A DNA stretch of 64,000 nucleotides from Herminiimonas arsenicoxydans (GTDB lineage Bacteria; Pseudomonadota; Gammaproteobacteria; Burkholderiales; Burkholderiaceae_D): assembly GCA_000026125.1 (NCBI GenBank), contig CU207211.1, positions 1,178,001 to 1,242,000 on the forward strand, written 5' to 3'. A model generated the notes under the pieces. The model had not been told where the DNA came from, ran no database searches, and saw only the letters and a list, made by a program, of their open reading frames with translations. The translations under genes and the position numbers were made by a program. The stretch's first letter is position 1; each line of letters opens with the position of its first letter. This document shows positions 18,786-27,231 of this stretch, piece after piece.

Positions 18786-21125
18786 ATGAGCACCGTATTT
18801 CAACCTGAAGATAAAGACAGCAATCTAGCCGCCGACCTGTCATTGCCCTCAATGACACGCCGCACCTGGCTCAAAGGCGTAGGTGCGCTGACCGGCTTGG
18901 TACTGACCGTCGGCACATCCGGCATCGTGCGTGCAGCAAGCAGCGCTGAAATCAAAAAGTATGGCGGCGACGCCATGCCGGGCGGGCTGGTGGATGACAC
19001 GCTGGTCTTCGTATCCATAGGCACCGACGGCATTGTCACTATCGTTGCGCATCGTTCGGAAATGGGGCAGGGCGTGCGCACCAGTTTGCCTATGGTCGTC
19101 GCCGACGAGCTGGAAGCGGACTGGAGCAAGGTACGTGTCGTACAGGCACTTGGTATCGAAGAAAAATACGGCAACCAAAACACCGATGGCTCGCGCAGCA
19201 TGCGCCAATCGTTCGAACCTATGCGCCGTGTTGGCGCAGCAGCGCGCCAGATGCTGGAAATGGCTGCCGCACAACAATGGAATGTAAAGCCGGAGGAAGT
19301 GCGCGCGAAGAATCACGAAGTCGTTCACGCCAAAACTGGGCGTCGCCTTAGTTATGGCGCATTGGCAGAAGCCGCAGCAAAAATCGCACCGCCTTCCGGC
19401 AAGGAGTTGCGACTTAAAAAGCCAGCGGAGTTTCGCTATATAGGCAAGGAAAGCACGCGCGGGATCGACTTTCAGAATATCGTTACCGGCAATACGCAGT
19501 ACGGCATCGACACGCGCCTGCCCGGCATGCTGTATGCCGTCATTGCACGTCCGATGGTGCTCGGTGGCAAAGTGAAAAGCTTCGACGCATCTGCAGCATT
19601 GAAAGTGCCAGGCGTGATTCAAGTAATCGAGTTAAAAAGTAGCCCACCACCTGCTTCCTTCCATCCCTTGGGCGGCATCGCCGTCATCGCGAACAATACC
19701 TGGGCAGCGATCAAGGGGCGCGAAGCGCTCAAGATCACCTGGGACGATGGCAAACACGCCAATTACAACTCAGTCGAGTATAAAAAAACTTTGCAGGAAG
19801 CTGCACGCAAACCGGCCAAGGCGGTGCGCAACAATGGCGATACGATGACAGTGTTGTCCAAATCATCACGTCGTATCCAAGCCGAATATTATTTGCCGCA
19901 TATCGCACACGCCACGATGGAGCCACCGGCAGCAACCGCGCAAATCGTCAACGGGAAATGCGAAGTGTGGGCCTGCGTGCAAGCACCGCAAGCCACGCGC
20001 GAAATCGTGTCGGCACATCTCAAGCTCAAACCTGAAGATATCACCGTGCATGTAACGCTGCTGGGTGGCGGTTTTGGCCGCAAGTCCAAGCCCGATTTCG
20101 CGGCAGAGGCCGCTTTGCTTTCACAAGCGATGAAGGGTGTGCCGGTCAAGGTGACGTGGACGCGCGAAGACGATATCCACAACGACTACTTTCATACGGT
20201 TTCTGTCGAGCGGCTGGAAGTGGCACTGGACGCGAGCGGCAAGCCGACTGCATGGCTGCATCGTACCGCCGCGCCCACCATCGCCTCTATATTTAGTGAG
20301 GGCGCCAAGGGTGAACAGCCGTTTGAACTTGGCATGTCCGCAGTCAACATCCCTTTTGTGATACCGAACTTCCGTGTGGAAGCACCAGAGGTCGAGGCTC
20401 ACACGCGTATTGGGTGGTTCCGCTCGGTCTCCAATATCCCGCATGTCTTCGCGATCCAGTCTTTCGTGGCCGAACTTGCGGCAGCAGCCAAGCGCGATCA
20501 TCGCGATTATTTGCTGGAGTTGATCGGGCCCGCACGCAAGATAAATCCGAAAGATATGTCGGATGATTGGAATTACGGCGAATCACCCGAGCGTTATCCG
20601 CTTGATACCGGTCGCATGCGGAAAACCATTTCGCTTGCGACTGATAAAGCCGGCTGGGGACGTAAACTGCCGAAAGGACATGGGCTCGGCCTCGCCGTCA
20701 GCTACAGCTTCGTCACCTATGTTGCCGTCGTCATCGAGGTAGTAGTTGCAGCCAATGGCGACCTCTCCATCCCGCGTGTCGACATCGCCGTCGATTGCGG
20801 ACCGCAGATCAATCCTGATCGCATCCGCTCGCAGCTTGAGGGTGCATGCATCATGGGGCTCAGTCTTGCTCTGAGCGGTGAAATCACGTTCAAGGATGGT
20901 CGTGCCGAACAAGGCAACTTCCACGAATACGAGGTCATGCGCTCAATGGATGCGCCGCGCGACATACGCATTCATTTTATTCATCACGATTTTGATGTGC
21001 CTTTGGGTGGCGTCGGTGAACCGGCTACGCCACCGATAGCCCCCGCTCTGTGCAATGCAATCTTTGCTGCAACCGGAAAGCGCATCAGGGATCTGCCGGT
21101 TCGCAATCAATTGAAAGCGACTTGA
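18786..21125 (+). CDS. Molybdopterin-binding large subunit of a hydroxylase (IorB-like), Tat-exported
   Basis: The 779-residue protein starts with a twin-arginine-type signal (RRTWLKG at about residues 25-31, then a hydrophobic stretch ending AASS). The mature part matches the large subunit of isoquinoline 1-oxidoreductase and related periplasmic aldehyde dehydrogenases: GGGFGRKSKPDFAAEAALLS near 425, and GGVGEPATPPIAPALCNAIF near the end, where the conserved Glu acts as base. Electrons would leave through the [2Fe-2S] subunit to an unidentified acceptor. The substrate cannot be told from sequence; a purine, N-heterocycle or aldehyde are options. Confidence 0.88.
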   Translation: MSTVFQPEDKDSNLAADLSLPSMTRRTWLKGVGALTGLVLTVGTSGIVRAASSAEIKKYGGDAMPGGLVDDTLVFVSIGTDGIVTIVAHRSEMGQGVRTSLPMVVADELEADWSKVRVVQALGIEEKYGNQNTDGSRSMRQSFEPMRRVGAAARQMLEMAAAQQWNVKPEEVRAKNHEVVHAKTGRRLSYGALAEAAAKIAPPSGKELRLKKPAEFRYIGKESTRGIDFQNIVTGNTQYGIDTRLPGMLYAVIARPMVLGGKVKSFDASAALKVPGVIQVIELKSSPPPASFHPLGGIAVIANNTWAAIKGREALKITWDDGKHANYNSVEYKKTLQEAARKPAKAVRNNGDTMTVLSKSSRRIQAEYYLPHIAHATMEPPAATAQIVNGKCEVWACVQAPQATREIVSAHLKLKPEDITVHVTLLGGGFGRKSKPDFAAEAALLSQAMKGVPVKVTWTREDDIHNDYFHTVSVERLEVALDASGKPTAWLHRTAAPTIASIFSEGAKGEQPFELGMSAVNIPFVIPNFRVEAPEVEAHTRIGWFRSVSNIPHVFAIQSFVAELAAAAKRDHRDYLLELIGPARKINPKDMSDDWNYGESPERYPLDTGRMRKTISLATDKAGWGRKLPKGHGLGLAVSYSFVTYVAVVIEVVVAANGDLSIPRVDIAVDCGPQINPDRIRSQLEGACIMGLSLALSGEITFKDGRAEQGNFHEYEVMRSMDAPRDIRIHFIHHDFDVPLGGVGEPATPPIAPALCNAIFAATGKRIRDLPVRNQLKAT

Positions 21126-21145
21126 TCGGATCGCGGAGCACAATC

Positions 21146-22213
21146 ATGGACAGTATCGATCTCGAAGTACTCAAAGCCGCTGACACCTGGCTGGACGACG
21201 GACAAGCCTGCGAGCTGGTCACCGTTGTCCAGACCTGGGGCTCCAGCCCACGTCCGGTAGGCGCGATGATGGTCATCCGCCATGATGGCTGCGTCATCGG
21301 TTCGGTTTCTGGCGGTTGCATCGAAGATGATTTGATCGCACGTGTCCGTAAGGACGGTATTACCCGCACCATGCCTGAACTGGTAACGTATGGCATCAGC
21401 GCCGATGAAGCTCATCGCTTCGGACTGCCTTGCGGCGGCACCATTCAGCTGGCGATTGAACCGCTTTCCGACAAAAGCGGCATCAAGCAATTGCTGACGC
21501 ACGTCATGCGTCATGAACTGGTCAAACGTCAGCTGGATCTGGTCAGCGGCGAAGTTCGACTCGTCCCCGGAACCACAGATGCAGCACTGGATCTGACTTT
21601 CGGAGTCTTGAGCACGATCCACGGACCACGCTGGCGCCTGCTCATCATCGGTGCCGGACAACTGTCGCAATTTCTTGCGCAGATCGCCACTGGTCTGGAT
21701 TATCACGTAGTAGTGTGCGATCCGCGCGAAGAATACCGGTTGACGTGGCAAGTGAATGGCGTCGAAGTCATACACGCGATGCCGGACGATCTCGTCATAG
21801 ACATGAAAATAGATAGTCGCACTGCGGTAGTCGCTCTCACACATGATCCCAAGCTGGACGATCTGGCATTGATGGAGGCATTGAAGTCAGAGGCGTTTTA
21901 CGTCGGCGCCATCGGTTCGCGCATTAACAATGCGCGTCGCCGCGAACGCCTGAAAGAATTCGATCTTAGCGATGAACAATTGCAGCGCCTGCACGGCCCG
22001 ATCGGACTCTACATCGGCAGTAAAACCCCGGCAGAAATTGCGATTTCCATCCTGGCTGAGCTGACGGCTATTCGCAACAACGTCGCATTACCGGACACAA
22101 TGAACATTGCATCCGCAAAAGATGTGATCGACCTTCCTCTCCGGCCACTACGAGAACAAGAAAAGACGACGTTATTTCCGTCGAGCGGCAGAGTATCGGC
22201 AGATGCTTCGTGA
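21146..22213 (+). CDS. XdhC/CoxI-family molybdenum-enzyme maturation protein
   Basis: The 355-residue protein shows the XdhC N-terminal motif (LVTVVQTWGSSPRPVGAMM, then SVSGGCIEDDL). A C-terminal Rossmann-like domain begins near residue 165 (RLLIIGAGQLSQFLAQIA). XdhC binds molybdenum cofactor, inserts it into the hydroxylase and in some cases handles sulfuration. The start at 21146 (GCGGAG nine bases ahead) follows the large subunit by 20 bases, so the three genes form one operon. Confidence 0.9.
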   Translation: MDSIDLEVLKAADTWLDDGQACELVTVVQTWGSSPRPVGAMMVIRHDGCVIGSVSGGCIEDDLIARVRKDGITRTMPELVTYGISADEAHRFGLPCGGTIQLAIEPLSDKSGIKQLLTHVMRHELVKRQLDLVSGEVRLVPGTTDAALDLTFGVLSTIHGPRWRLLIIGAGQLSQFLAQIATGLDYHVVVCDPREEYRLTWQVNGVEVIHAMPDDLVIDMKIDSRTAVVALTHDPKLDDLALMEALKSEAFYVGAIGSRINNARRRERLKEFDLSDEQLQRLHGPIGLYIGSKTPAEIAISILAELTAIRNNVALPDTMNIASAKDVIDLPLRPLREQEKTTLFPSSGRVSADAS

Positions 22214-22685
22214 AACGAAACGGCTGAAAGCATCGTTGCAGCATTTCACCTTCTGCGCCTAGGGTGCAAGTCGAGTGCTTGTTTTAGTGCGCATACTCAA
22301 TCAGGGCATCACTGACTTGTGGATTCCATGCATGCAGCGATGCATCCAATTCGTGCATTTGCTGTCACTGCAGCCGCAGTAATTTCTCGCATTTTTCTTC
22401 CGAGTGAATACTGGACTCGAAAAGATACGTCCAAGGTCGAAAATTTATCATCCGTATCGGCTGCTTCGGCATAGTTTTGCTATCGCTTCCTAAGTGTTGC
22501 GTGCTCTCTATAGTCCCTAATGACTATATCTAATATGCATTATTCCCCACGTTTACTTGGGTATTTTTTGCATATAATTCATATTGAATATATCTTTAAA
22601 TATTGCTAATCGTATGAGCTCTGCAGCGTTATTGTTTGCAGCATTCACATGCAATTGTTTTTCACTGATCATTGGTTCATATTCC
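22214..22685. other. Gap of about 470 bases, mostly unexplained
   Basis: No intact gene is seen. On the minus strand 22284-22358 reads MHELDASLHAWNPQVSDALI and then EYAH before a stop, with upstream codons interrupted at 22365; this may be a scrap of a decayed gene. The last 150 bases are AT-rich with TATA-like stretches and probably hold the promoter of the GntR gene. Confidence 0.4.
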
Positions 22686-23432
22686 ATGAAAATTATAAAA
22701 AAAATATCAGTCAAGACAAATCCAAAAGCGGTGAAGTCGGGAAAGAAAAGTACGCGTCTGGCCAGCAGCGTCAATGGCATGGCAGGCCCCAAACCGAAGC
22801 TGACCGATCTGGCATACGAGCAACTTGAAGAAGCGATCATCACTTTGCGTATTCCTCCCGGCTCCGTGATTTCAGAACTGACCTTGAGCGAAATGTTCAA
22901 CATCGGTCGTACGCCGATACGTGAAGCTATCCAGCGTCTGGCGCGCGAACATCTGTTGCTGGTTCTGCCGCAACGTGGTGTGATGGTTCCGGAAGTCGAC
23001 CTCAAGAAACAGTTGAAGCTTCTGGAAACGCGTCGCGAAGTGGAGCGCCTGATTTGCAAGAGTGCGGCACGCCGCGCTACACCTGCCGAACGCGAGGTAT
23101 TTGCCAGACTGCACGATGAGTTCATGCATGCTTCCTCCACGAATGACGACGTTGCCTTCATGCGTTCGGATCGTGAGTTTAATGATCTCTCACTGATTGC
23201 AGCGCGTAATGAATTCTCTGAAGGTGCGATGCGCCTGATGCATGATTTGTCGCGCCGCTTCTGGTACTTTCATTACAAACAGGCTGCTGACCTTCCGGAA
23301 GTGGCGCGCCTGCATGCCCATGTTGCCGGGGCTATCTCCAGGGGCAATGTGGCAGCGGCGGGCGAGGGACTCGACCGGCTGCTGGACAATATCGAAATTT
23401 TTGCAAAAGCGACGCTGACATCCGACATGTAA
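22686..23432 (+). CDS. GntR-family regulator (FadR/FCD type)
   Basis: The 248-residue protein has about 35 basic, disordered residues. A GntR winged helix follows (LAYEQLEEAIITLRIPPGSV, with IGRTPIREAIQRLAREHLLL as recognition element) and then an all-helical FCD ligand domain. The domain includes the metal-binding-type histidine in ARLHAHVAGAI. Such proteins sense small organic acids or amino-acid derivatives. The start at 22686 is the first ATG with a plausible N-terminus; a longer reading from 22584 is AT-rich and unlikely. It may regulate the thiol dioxygenase downstream, but spacing makes this a guess. Confidence 0.85.
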   Translation: MKIIKKISVKTNPKAVKSGKKSTRLASSVNGMAGPKPKLTDLAYEQLEEAIITLRIPPGSVISELTLSEMFNIGRTPIREAIQRLAREHLLLVLPQRGVMVPEVDLKKQLKLLETRREVERLICKSAARRATPAEREVFARLHDEFMHASSTNDDVAFMRSDREFNDLSLIAARNEFSEGAMRLMHDLSRRFWYFHYKQAADLPEVARLHAHVAGAISRGNVAAAGEGLDRLLDNIEIFAKATLTSDM

Positions 23433-23516
23433 GAAGTAGCTTCCGGGATCCATTCGGCAACCGCAAAGAGCATCAAAGAAGGACGCCGTGATCAATGATG
23501 TCGTTTACTTCTTTAG

Positions 23517-23671
23517 TCAATTGAGGACCATCCAGCGTGCATCGTCGAGACGGCAGCGCTTGATGATCGGTCTTAACTCCTCCTTCACATATTCTCTCCA
23601 TAGCCGTTGAACCGGTGGCCGATGTCGGCTTTGCATACTTCGCGGAATGCCCGCTGGCGTTTGTTGATCAT
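23517..23671 (-). pseudogene. Short frameshifted reading frame of unknown origin
   Basis: On the minus strand 23671-23585 encodes MINKRQRAFREVCKADIGHR plus FNGYGENM and stops. Shifting by one frame at 23585 continues KEELRPIIKRCRLDDARWMV plus LN to a stop at 23517. Together they look like one roughly 50-residue protein broken by a frameshift. I do not recognise the family. It sits in the 367-base gap between the GntR gene and the dioxygenase. Confidence 0.3.
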
Positions 23672-23799
23672 GAGTGCGCCCTTAATTTCTGCGCTTGATG
23701 TTCATCTGATATATTTGTGCTGTCAAGATGGATATTCGTGCGGTATTGCCGCATAAAGGAAAATCAAAAATGAGCACATCGAAACGCAAGGAGATGAAT

Positions 23800-24363
23800 A
23801 TGCAACCGATACCGCGCCTGCATGAACTGGTGGATACGCTGACTGACTTGTTCGGCGGAATGGATGCCAGGGATGAGCAGCAGAAACTTGTCATTGCCGG
23901 TGATGCGTTAAAAACACTGGTCGGCACGGATGACTGGCTGCCGGATGAGTTTGCACAGCCGCATCCTCAGTACTACCAGCAATATCTGTTGTATTGCGAT
24001 CCGCAACAACGATTTTCCATCGTCAGTTTTGTCTGGGGCCCGGGTCAGACCACGCCGATACACGATCACAAAGTCTGGGCATTGATAGGGATGTTGCGCG
24101 GTGCAGAACGCGGAGAGCATTTTGTGGCGGGATTGTTGGGCCAACCGATGCAGTGCATAGGCACCGATATTCTTGTTCAGGGCGAGATTGAAAGCCTGTC
24201 GCCAGCATCGGGCGACATACATCGTGTCTCCAACGCTGATGCAAATCGTGTGTCGATCAGCATCCACGTCTACGGTGGGGATATAGGTCAGATTAAACGA
24301 CACGTTTATGATCAGGACACCGGGCAGATGCGTGAATTTATTTCCGGTTATGCGAACAGATAA
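23800..24363 (+). CDS. Cysteine dioxygenase-family thiol dioxygenase (3-mercaptopropionate type likely)
   Basis: This 187-residue cupin has the non-heme iron triad His88 and His90 (PIHDHKVW) and His141 (SGDIHRVSN). The family oxidises a thiol such as cysteine or 3-mercaptopropionate to the sulfinic acid using O2. The HDHxVWxxIGMLRGAE style is that of bacterial 3-mercaptopropionate/cysteine dioxygenases. The start at 23800 is chosen because AAGGAG lies six bases upstream, in preference to ATGs at 23770 and 23794. It lies just before the sulfur-oxidation cluster, and its product could feed sulfite into it, which is inference. Confidence 0.85.
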   Translation: MQPIPRLHELVDTLTDLFGGMDARDEQQKLVIAGDALKTLVGTDDWLPDEFAQPHPQYYQQYLLYCDPQQRFSIVSFVWGPGQTTPIHDHKVWALIGMLRGAERGEHFVAGLLGQPMQCIGTDILVQGEIESLSPASGDIHRVSNADANRVSISIHVYGGDIGQIKRHVYDQDTGQMREFISGYANR

Positions 24364-24371
24364 TTTGTCGC

Positions 24372-24397
24372 TGCTCGATTGATGATCAATCGGCAGC
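24372..24397 (+). terminator. Hairpin after the thiol dioxygenase gene
   Basis: GCTGC then CGATTGAT (24376-24383) pairs with ATCAATCG then GCAGC (to 24397), with one bulged base. It is strong but lacks a T-run, so it may be a transcript-end stabiliser rather than an intrinsic terminator. Confidence 0.4.
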
Positions 24398-24613
24398 CTT
24401 GCTGTTATCGCAGACGCGAATCAGCGTGTCGTGCGGATGTTCTGTAAGGCGGTTGGCTGGCAAGTCGCCACGAAGGTCGTCATGCAAGTCTTTGCGAGCG
24501 TCTCGGCTTTTATGATGCTGGTTTGACTACAACAAGCATCGCTTTCCCGGTGCCATTTTTCCTGTACGCAGATCCATCCATTACTCTCAAGATCGAAGCC
24601 GGTAGTTGCCGGT

Positions 24614-24886
24614 TAGGGCCTGTTAACAATTAATTTTAGAGTGCGAACGCGCGACAGGCGTTGACTGCCTAGGCGCAGCGACGCGACATAGTTGGTGGCG
24701 CTATGGGAAGGAGCTGCAACAACGGCAGGCGACGCTTGTAGCCGTCCCCGAAGGGTTTCAGGCAGAAAGCGCGCTGACCGCGTTGCATGGCGTAGCAGGT
24801 GGCGGGCCCACCTGCTACGCCACGCGCCTTGCCATCACGCTTTCTGTCTGGAACGCATCTCGCAAATTAATTGTTAACAGGCCCTA
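24614..24886. mobile_element. MITE-like element with perfect 23-bp terminal inverted repeats
   Basis: TAGGGCCTGTTAACAATTAA, extended by TTT, at 24614-24636 is exactly repeated in inverse orientation at 24864-24886, enclosing about 230 bases. The outermost bases may be a duplicated TA target, leaving GGGCCTGTT ends; TA targets and such ends are typical of IS5-family (IS427-like) elements. The interior holds two more inverted repeats: CGTAGCAGGTGG with its complement around 24792-24822, and CAGAAAGCG with CGCTTTCTG. No transposase is encoded. It is best read as a non-autonomous element next to the sox cluster. Confidence 0.75.
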
Positions 24887-24969
24887 GGTTGCCAAGATGT
24901 TTGAGCAGTGGTATTTGTACGTAAGCTGCTTTCCCGGCGTGCACAAAATGGATTGAGATTGTCGGAAAT

Positions 24970-25542
24970 ATGAAAACATTAAAATGGGCGAGAGGCAGTC
25001 TACTGATCGTTTTTCTTTTACATCTATCCGCCTGCGGCACCCTGCGTGCAATGAACAATACGGAAGCCGGAGCCGGCACTCAGGCCCTGGATGTGTGGAA
25101 CCGATGGGTGGAATCTGAGGGTGATATCGCGGTTGCCACTACATGGAGCCGCAAAGTGAAGGATGGCGTGTCGATTGCGGAAGTCGAGCAGGCATTCGAC
25201 AGCGTCGCTGCCGAGGATAATATTAAATCCGTTGGTCAATTCCATCTTTCGCGCGAACTGGAATTACGTACTGGAAAATCCCAGCTCTTTCTTAAAGTGT
25301 ATTCGTTTTGCAGCCCCGTCATCGCACGACAAATGATTGATTTCAGCCCGCATATGGCGGCCTACATGCCATGTCGGCTGACGATTGTTGAGCAAGAGGA
25401 TGGCTTGTGGATTTATTCGCTGAATATGGACATGCTGCTCGGCATGGGTCGAAAGATGCCGCCAGATTTGCACACATCTGTGCACAAGATTCGTGACACG
25501 ATCTGGAAAATGATGGAAAGGGGCGCGCTTGGGGAATTCTGA
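24970..25542 (+). CDS. DUF302-domain lipoprotein at the start of the sox cluster
   Basis: The 190-residue protein has a lipoprotein signal with lipobox LSAC and Cys22. Residues about 95-165 resemble DUF302 (YSFCSPVIARQMIDFSPHMA, then MPCRLTIVEQEDG), with the family's two cysteines (Cys113 and Cys134 approximately). DUF302 proteins often occur in sulfur-oxidation loci, but no activity is firmly assigned. It would sit on the periplasmic face of a membrane. It lies upstream of the SoxH-like gene in the same direction, with about 105 bases between that include an operator-like site. Confidence 0.65.
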   Translation: MKTLKWARGSLLIVFLLHLSACGTLRAMNNTEAGAGTQALDVWNRWVESEGDIAVATTWSRKVKDGVSIAEVEQAFDSVAAEDNIKSVGQFHLSRELELRTGKSQLFLKVYSFCSPVIARQMIDFSPHMAAYMPCRLTIVEQEDGLWIYSLNMDMLLGMGRKMPPDLHTSVHKIRDTIWKMMERGALGEF

Positions 25543-25578
25543 TCATTTGCTTGACACAGGTAGCGATCGTTCGGCACT

Positions 25579-25606
25579 ATTTGCATATATAACTATAAAA
25601 GCAAAT
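25579..25606. promoter_or_regulatory. Candidate ArsR-type half-site before the SoxH-like gene
   Basis: ATATATAACTATAAA (25586-25600) is close to one arm of the perfect inverted repeat before soxC (CATATAACTAAATATAAA). It is also bracketed by ATTTGC (25579-25584) and GCAAAT (25601-25606). It lies about 45 bases before the SoxH-like start codon. I read it as a second, weaker operator for the same regulator. Confidence 0.4.
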
Positions 25607-25647
25607 TGTCATTGATCTCCATATTGGAGTTCAGACTTGGAGACCAT

Positions 25648-26619
25648 ATGCATTCCTGTATCAAGACCTTCGGTTTCGCTTGGGCCATGCTCCTTGCATT
25701 CAGCGCATGTGCGGCGCAGCCCAATGAAATAACGCTCAACCCTATCAAAGTGTCTCCTCATGTGTATTTCTTTGAGGGTGACTCTGGTATGGCGAGTGTT
25801 GCGAACAAGGGTTTCATGTCAAACGCAGGTTTCGTTGTTACCGATGCAGGTGTTGTGGTGTTCGACGCATTGGCCACGCCGGCCTTAGCTCAGGCAATGG
25901 TAAAGGCGATCAAAAAAGTGACGTCGCAACCCATTCGGCGTGTAATTATCAGTCATTATCATGCCGACCATTTCTATGGCCTGCAGATATTGAAAGAGAA
26001 GGGCGCTGAAATATGGGCGCATGAAAATGGGCGTGCCGCACTGGCTTCTGACGATGCCAAGGCGCGCCTGAAGCAAAGAAGAGCTGATCTTGCACCATGG
26101 GTCAACAGCAAGACACGCTTGATCCCTGCAGATAAATGGTTGAATTTCACTGATGCGAAGACGATTGCATTTGAAATGGGTGGTTTGCATTTTCGCGTCA
26201 TCGACTCCAGCGGAGCCCATTCGCCGGAAGACATCATGCTGTTTGTGGATGAAGACAAGGTCTTGTTTGCCGGCGATCTGTTTTTCACAGGCCGGATTCC
26301 ATTTGTAGGCAGTGCCGACAGCAAGCGCTGGCTGGAAGCGCTGGATCGTATGCTGGCAGTAAAGCCCGAATTCGTTATCCCCGGTCATGGGCGGATGTCA
26401 ACCGAGCCGACAAAGGATATGCAATTAACGCGCGAGTATCTGATTTTCCTGCGAAAAAAAATGGGTGAGGCAGTTGCTGACATGAAGCCGTTTGATGAAG
26501 CTTATACTGCAGTAGACTGGTCCCGATTTGAAAAATATCCTGCATTTGAACAGGCTAATCGCATCAATGCCTATGGCAGTTATTTGCAGATGGAAAAAGA
26601 AAGTCTCGGTACTCAATAA
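25648..26619 (+). CDS. SoxH-like exported metallo-beta-lactamase-fold hydrolase
   Basis: The 323-residue protein has a signal peptide that could be a lipoprotein type (AFSAC near residue 20). A metallo-beta-lactamase fold follows: the zinc motif HYHADH near residue 105, the conserved SGAHSPEDIMLF, AGDLFFTGRIPF and the late His in IPGHGR. It resembles SoxH and quinoprotein-relay hydrolases found in sox and methanol or ethanol loci. The substrate is unknown; a sulfur thioester or polythionate is a guess. The start at 25648 has GGAG upstream; a reading from 25606 adds no credible sequence. Confidence 0.75.
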   Translation: MHSCIKTFGFAWAMLLAFSACAAQPNEITLNPIKVSPHVYFFEGDSGMASVANKGFMSNAGFVVTDAGVVVFDALATPALAQAMVKAIKKVTSQPIRRVIISHYHADHFYGLQILKEKGAEIWAHENGRAALASDDAKARLKQRRADLAPWVNSKTRLIPADKWLNFTDAKTIAFEMGGLHFRVIDSSGAHSPEDIMLFVDEDKVLFAGDLFFTGRIPFVGSADSKRWLEALDRMLAVKPEFVIPGHGRMSTEPTKDMQLTREYLIFLRKKMGEAVADMKPFDEAYTAVDWSRFEKYPAFEQANRINAYGSYLQMEKESLGTQ

Positions 26620-26654
26620 TTGTGTTGATGGGCTTGCTTAACAGGAGAAAGAAA

Positions 26655-27086
26655 ATGAAATTTTTGCATAAAGTCTCCATCGCTATTTTACTGGCCACCA
26701 TGGGCATGCTTGCAGCCAATGCTGCGGAACGTGAGGAGCGGGTGGTTTATCACATTAACGATAGCGAAGTTGCAACCCGTGCGTTGAACAACATTCGCAA
26801 TCATTTGAGTGCCAGTCCAAAAGCAAAAATCGTCGTTGTAACCCACGGTGCCGGCATCGATTTCCTGCTGGAAGGCGCAAAGAATAAAAATGGCAATCCC
26901 TATGACGCTACCGTAGAGGAACTGTCGATGCGCCACAATGTTGAATTCCGCGTTTGCAACAATACGTTGACGGACCGTAAAATCGACAAGAGCAAAGTAC
27001 TGCCGGAAGCGACGATCGTGCCTTCCGGTGTTGCTGAAGTGGCGCGATTGCAGATACGTGAAGGGTATGCCTATCTGAAGCCGTGA
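26655..27086 (+). CDS. Exported DsrE-like protein
   Basis: This 143-residue protein has a clear signal peptide (MKFLHKVSIAILLATMGMLA, cut near ANA/AE). Its DsrE/DsrF-like fold includes KIVVVTHGAGIDFLLEGAKN and a conserved Cys101 in EFRVCNNTL. Cytoplasmic DsrE proteins carry sulfur as persulfide; an exported version beside Sox genes suggests a periplasmic sulfur carrier, which is inference. AGGAG precedes the ATG at 26655. It lies 35 bases after the SoxH-like gene, so the two are probably cotranscribed. Confidence 0.75.
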   Translation: MKFLHKVSIAILLATMGMLAANAAEREERVVYHINDSEVATRALNNIRNHLSASPKAKIVVVTHGAGIDFLLEGAKNKNGNPYDATVEELSMRHNVEFRVCNNTLTDRKIDKSKVLPEATIVPSGVAEVARLQIREGYAYLKP

Positions 27087-27231
27087 TGACGGCTGTCAGT
27101 GAAGGCCACTGCTGCATCGTGTGGACTGCTGGAGCTTGAAGCTGCGTGACGCACATTCTGTGCAATGAGGTGAGCGCATCTTTGATCGATTGATTGAATT
27201 TTGCTTGCCTATTATTTGAACGGTCTGGATT

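Noticed and set aside
24692..24877. Small Arg-rich frame inside the MITE-like element
   Set aside because: It spans the internal hairpins and one terminal repeat; it has no homology I recognise and no ribosome site.
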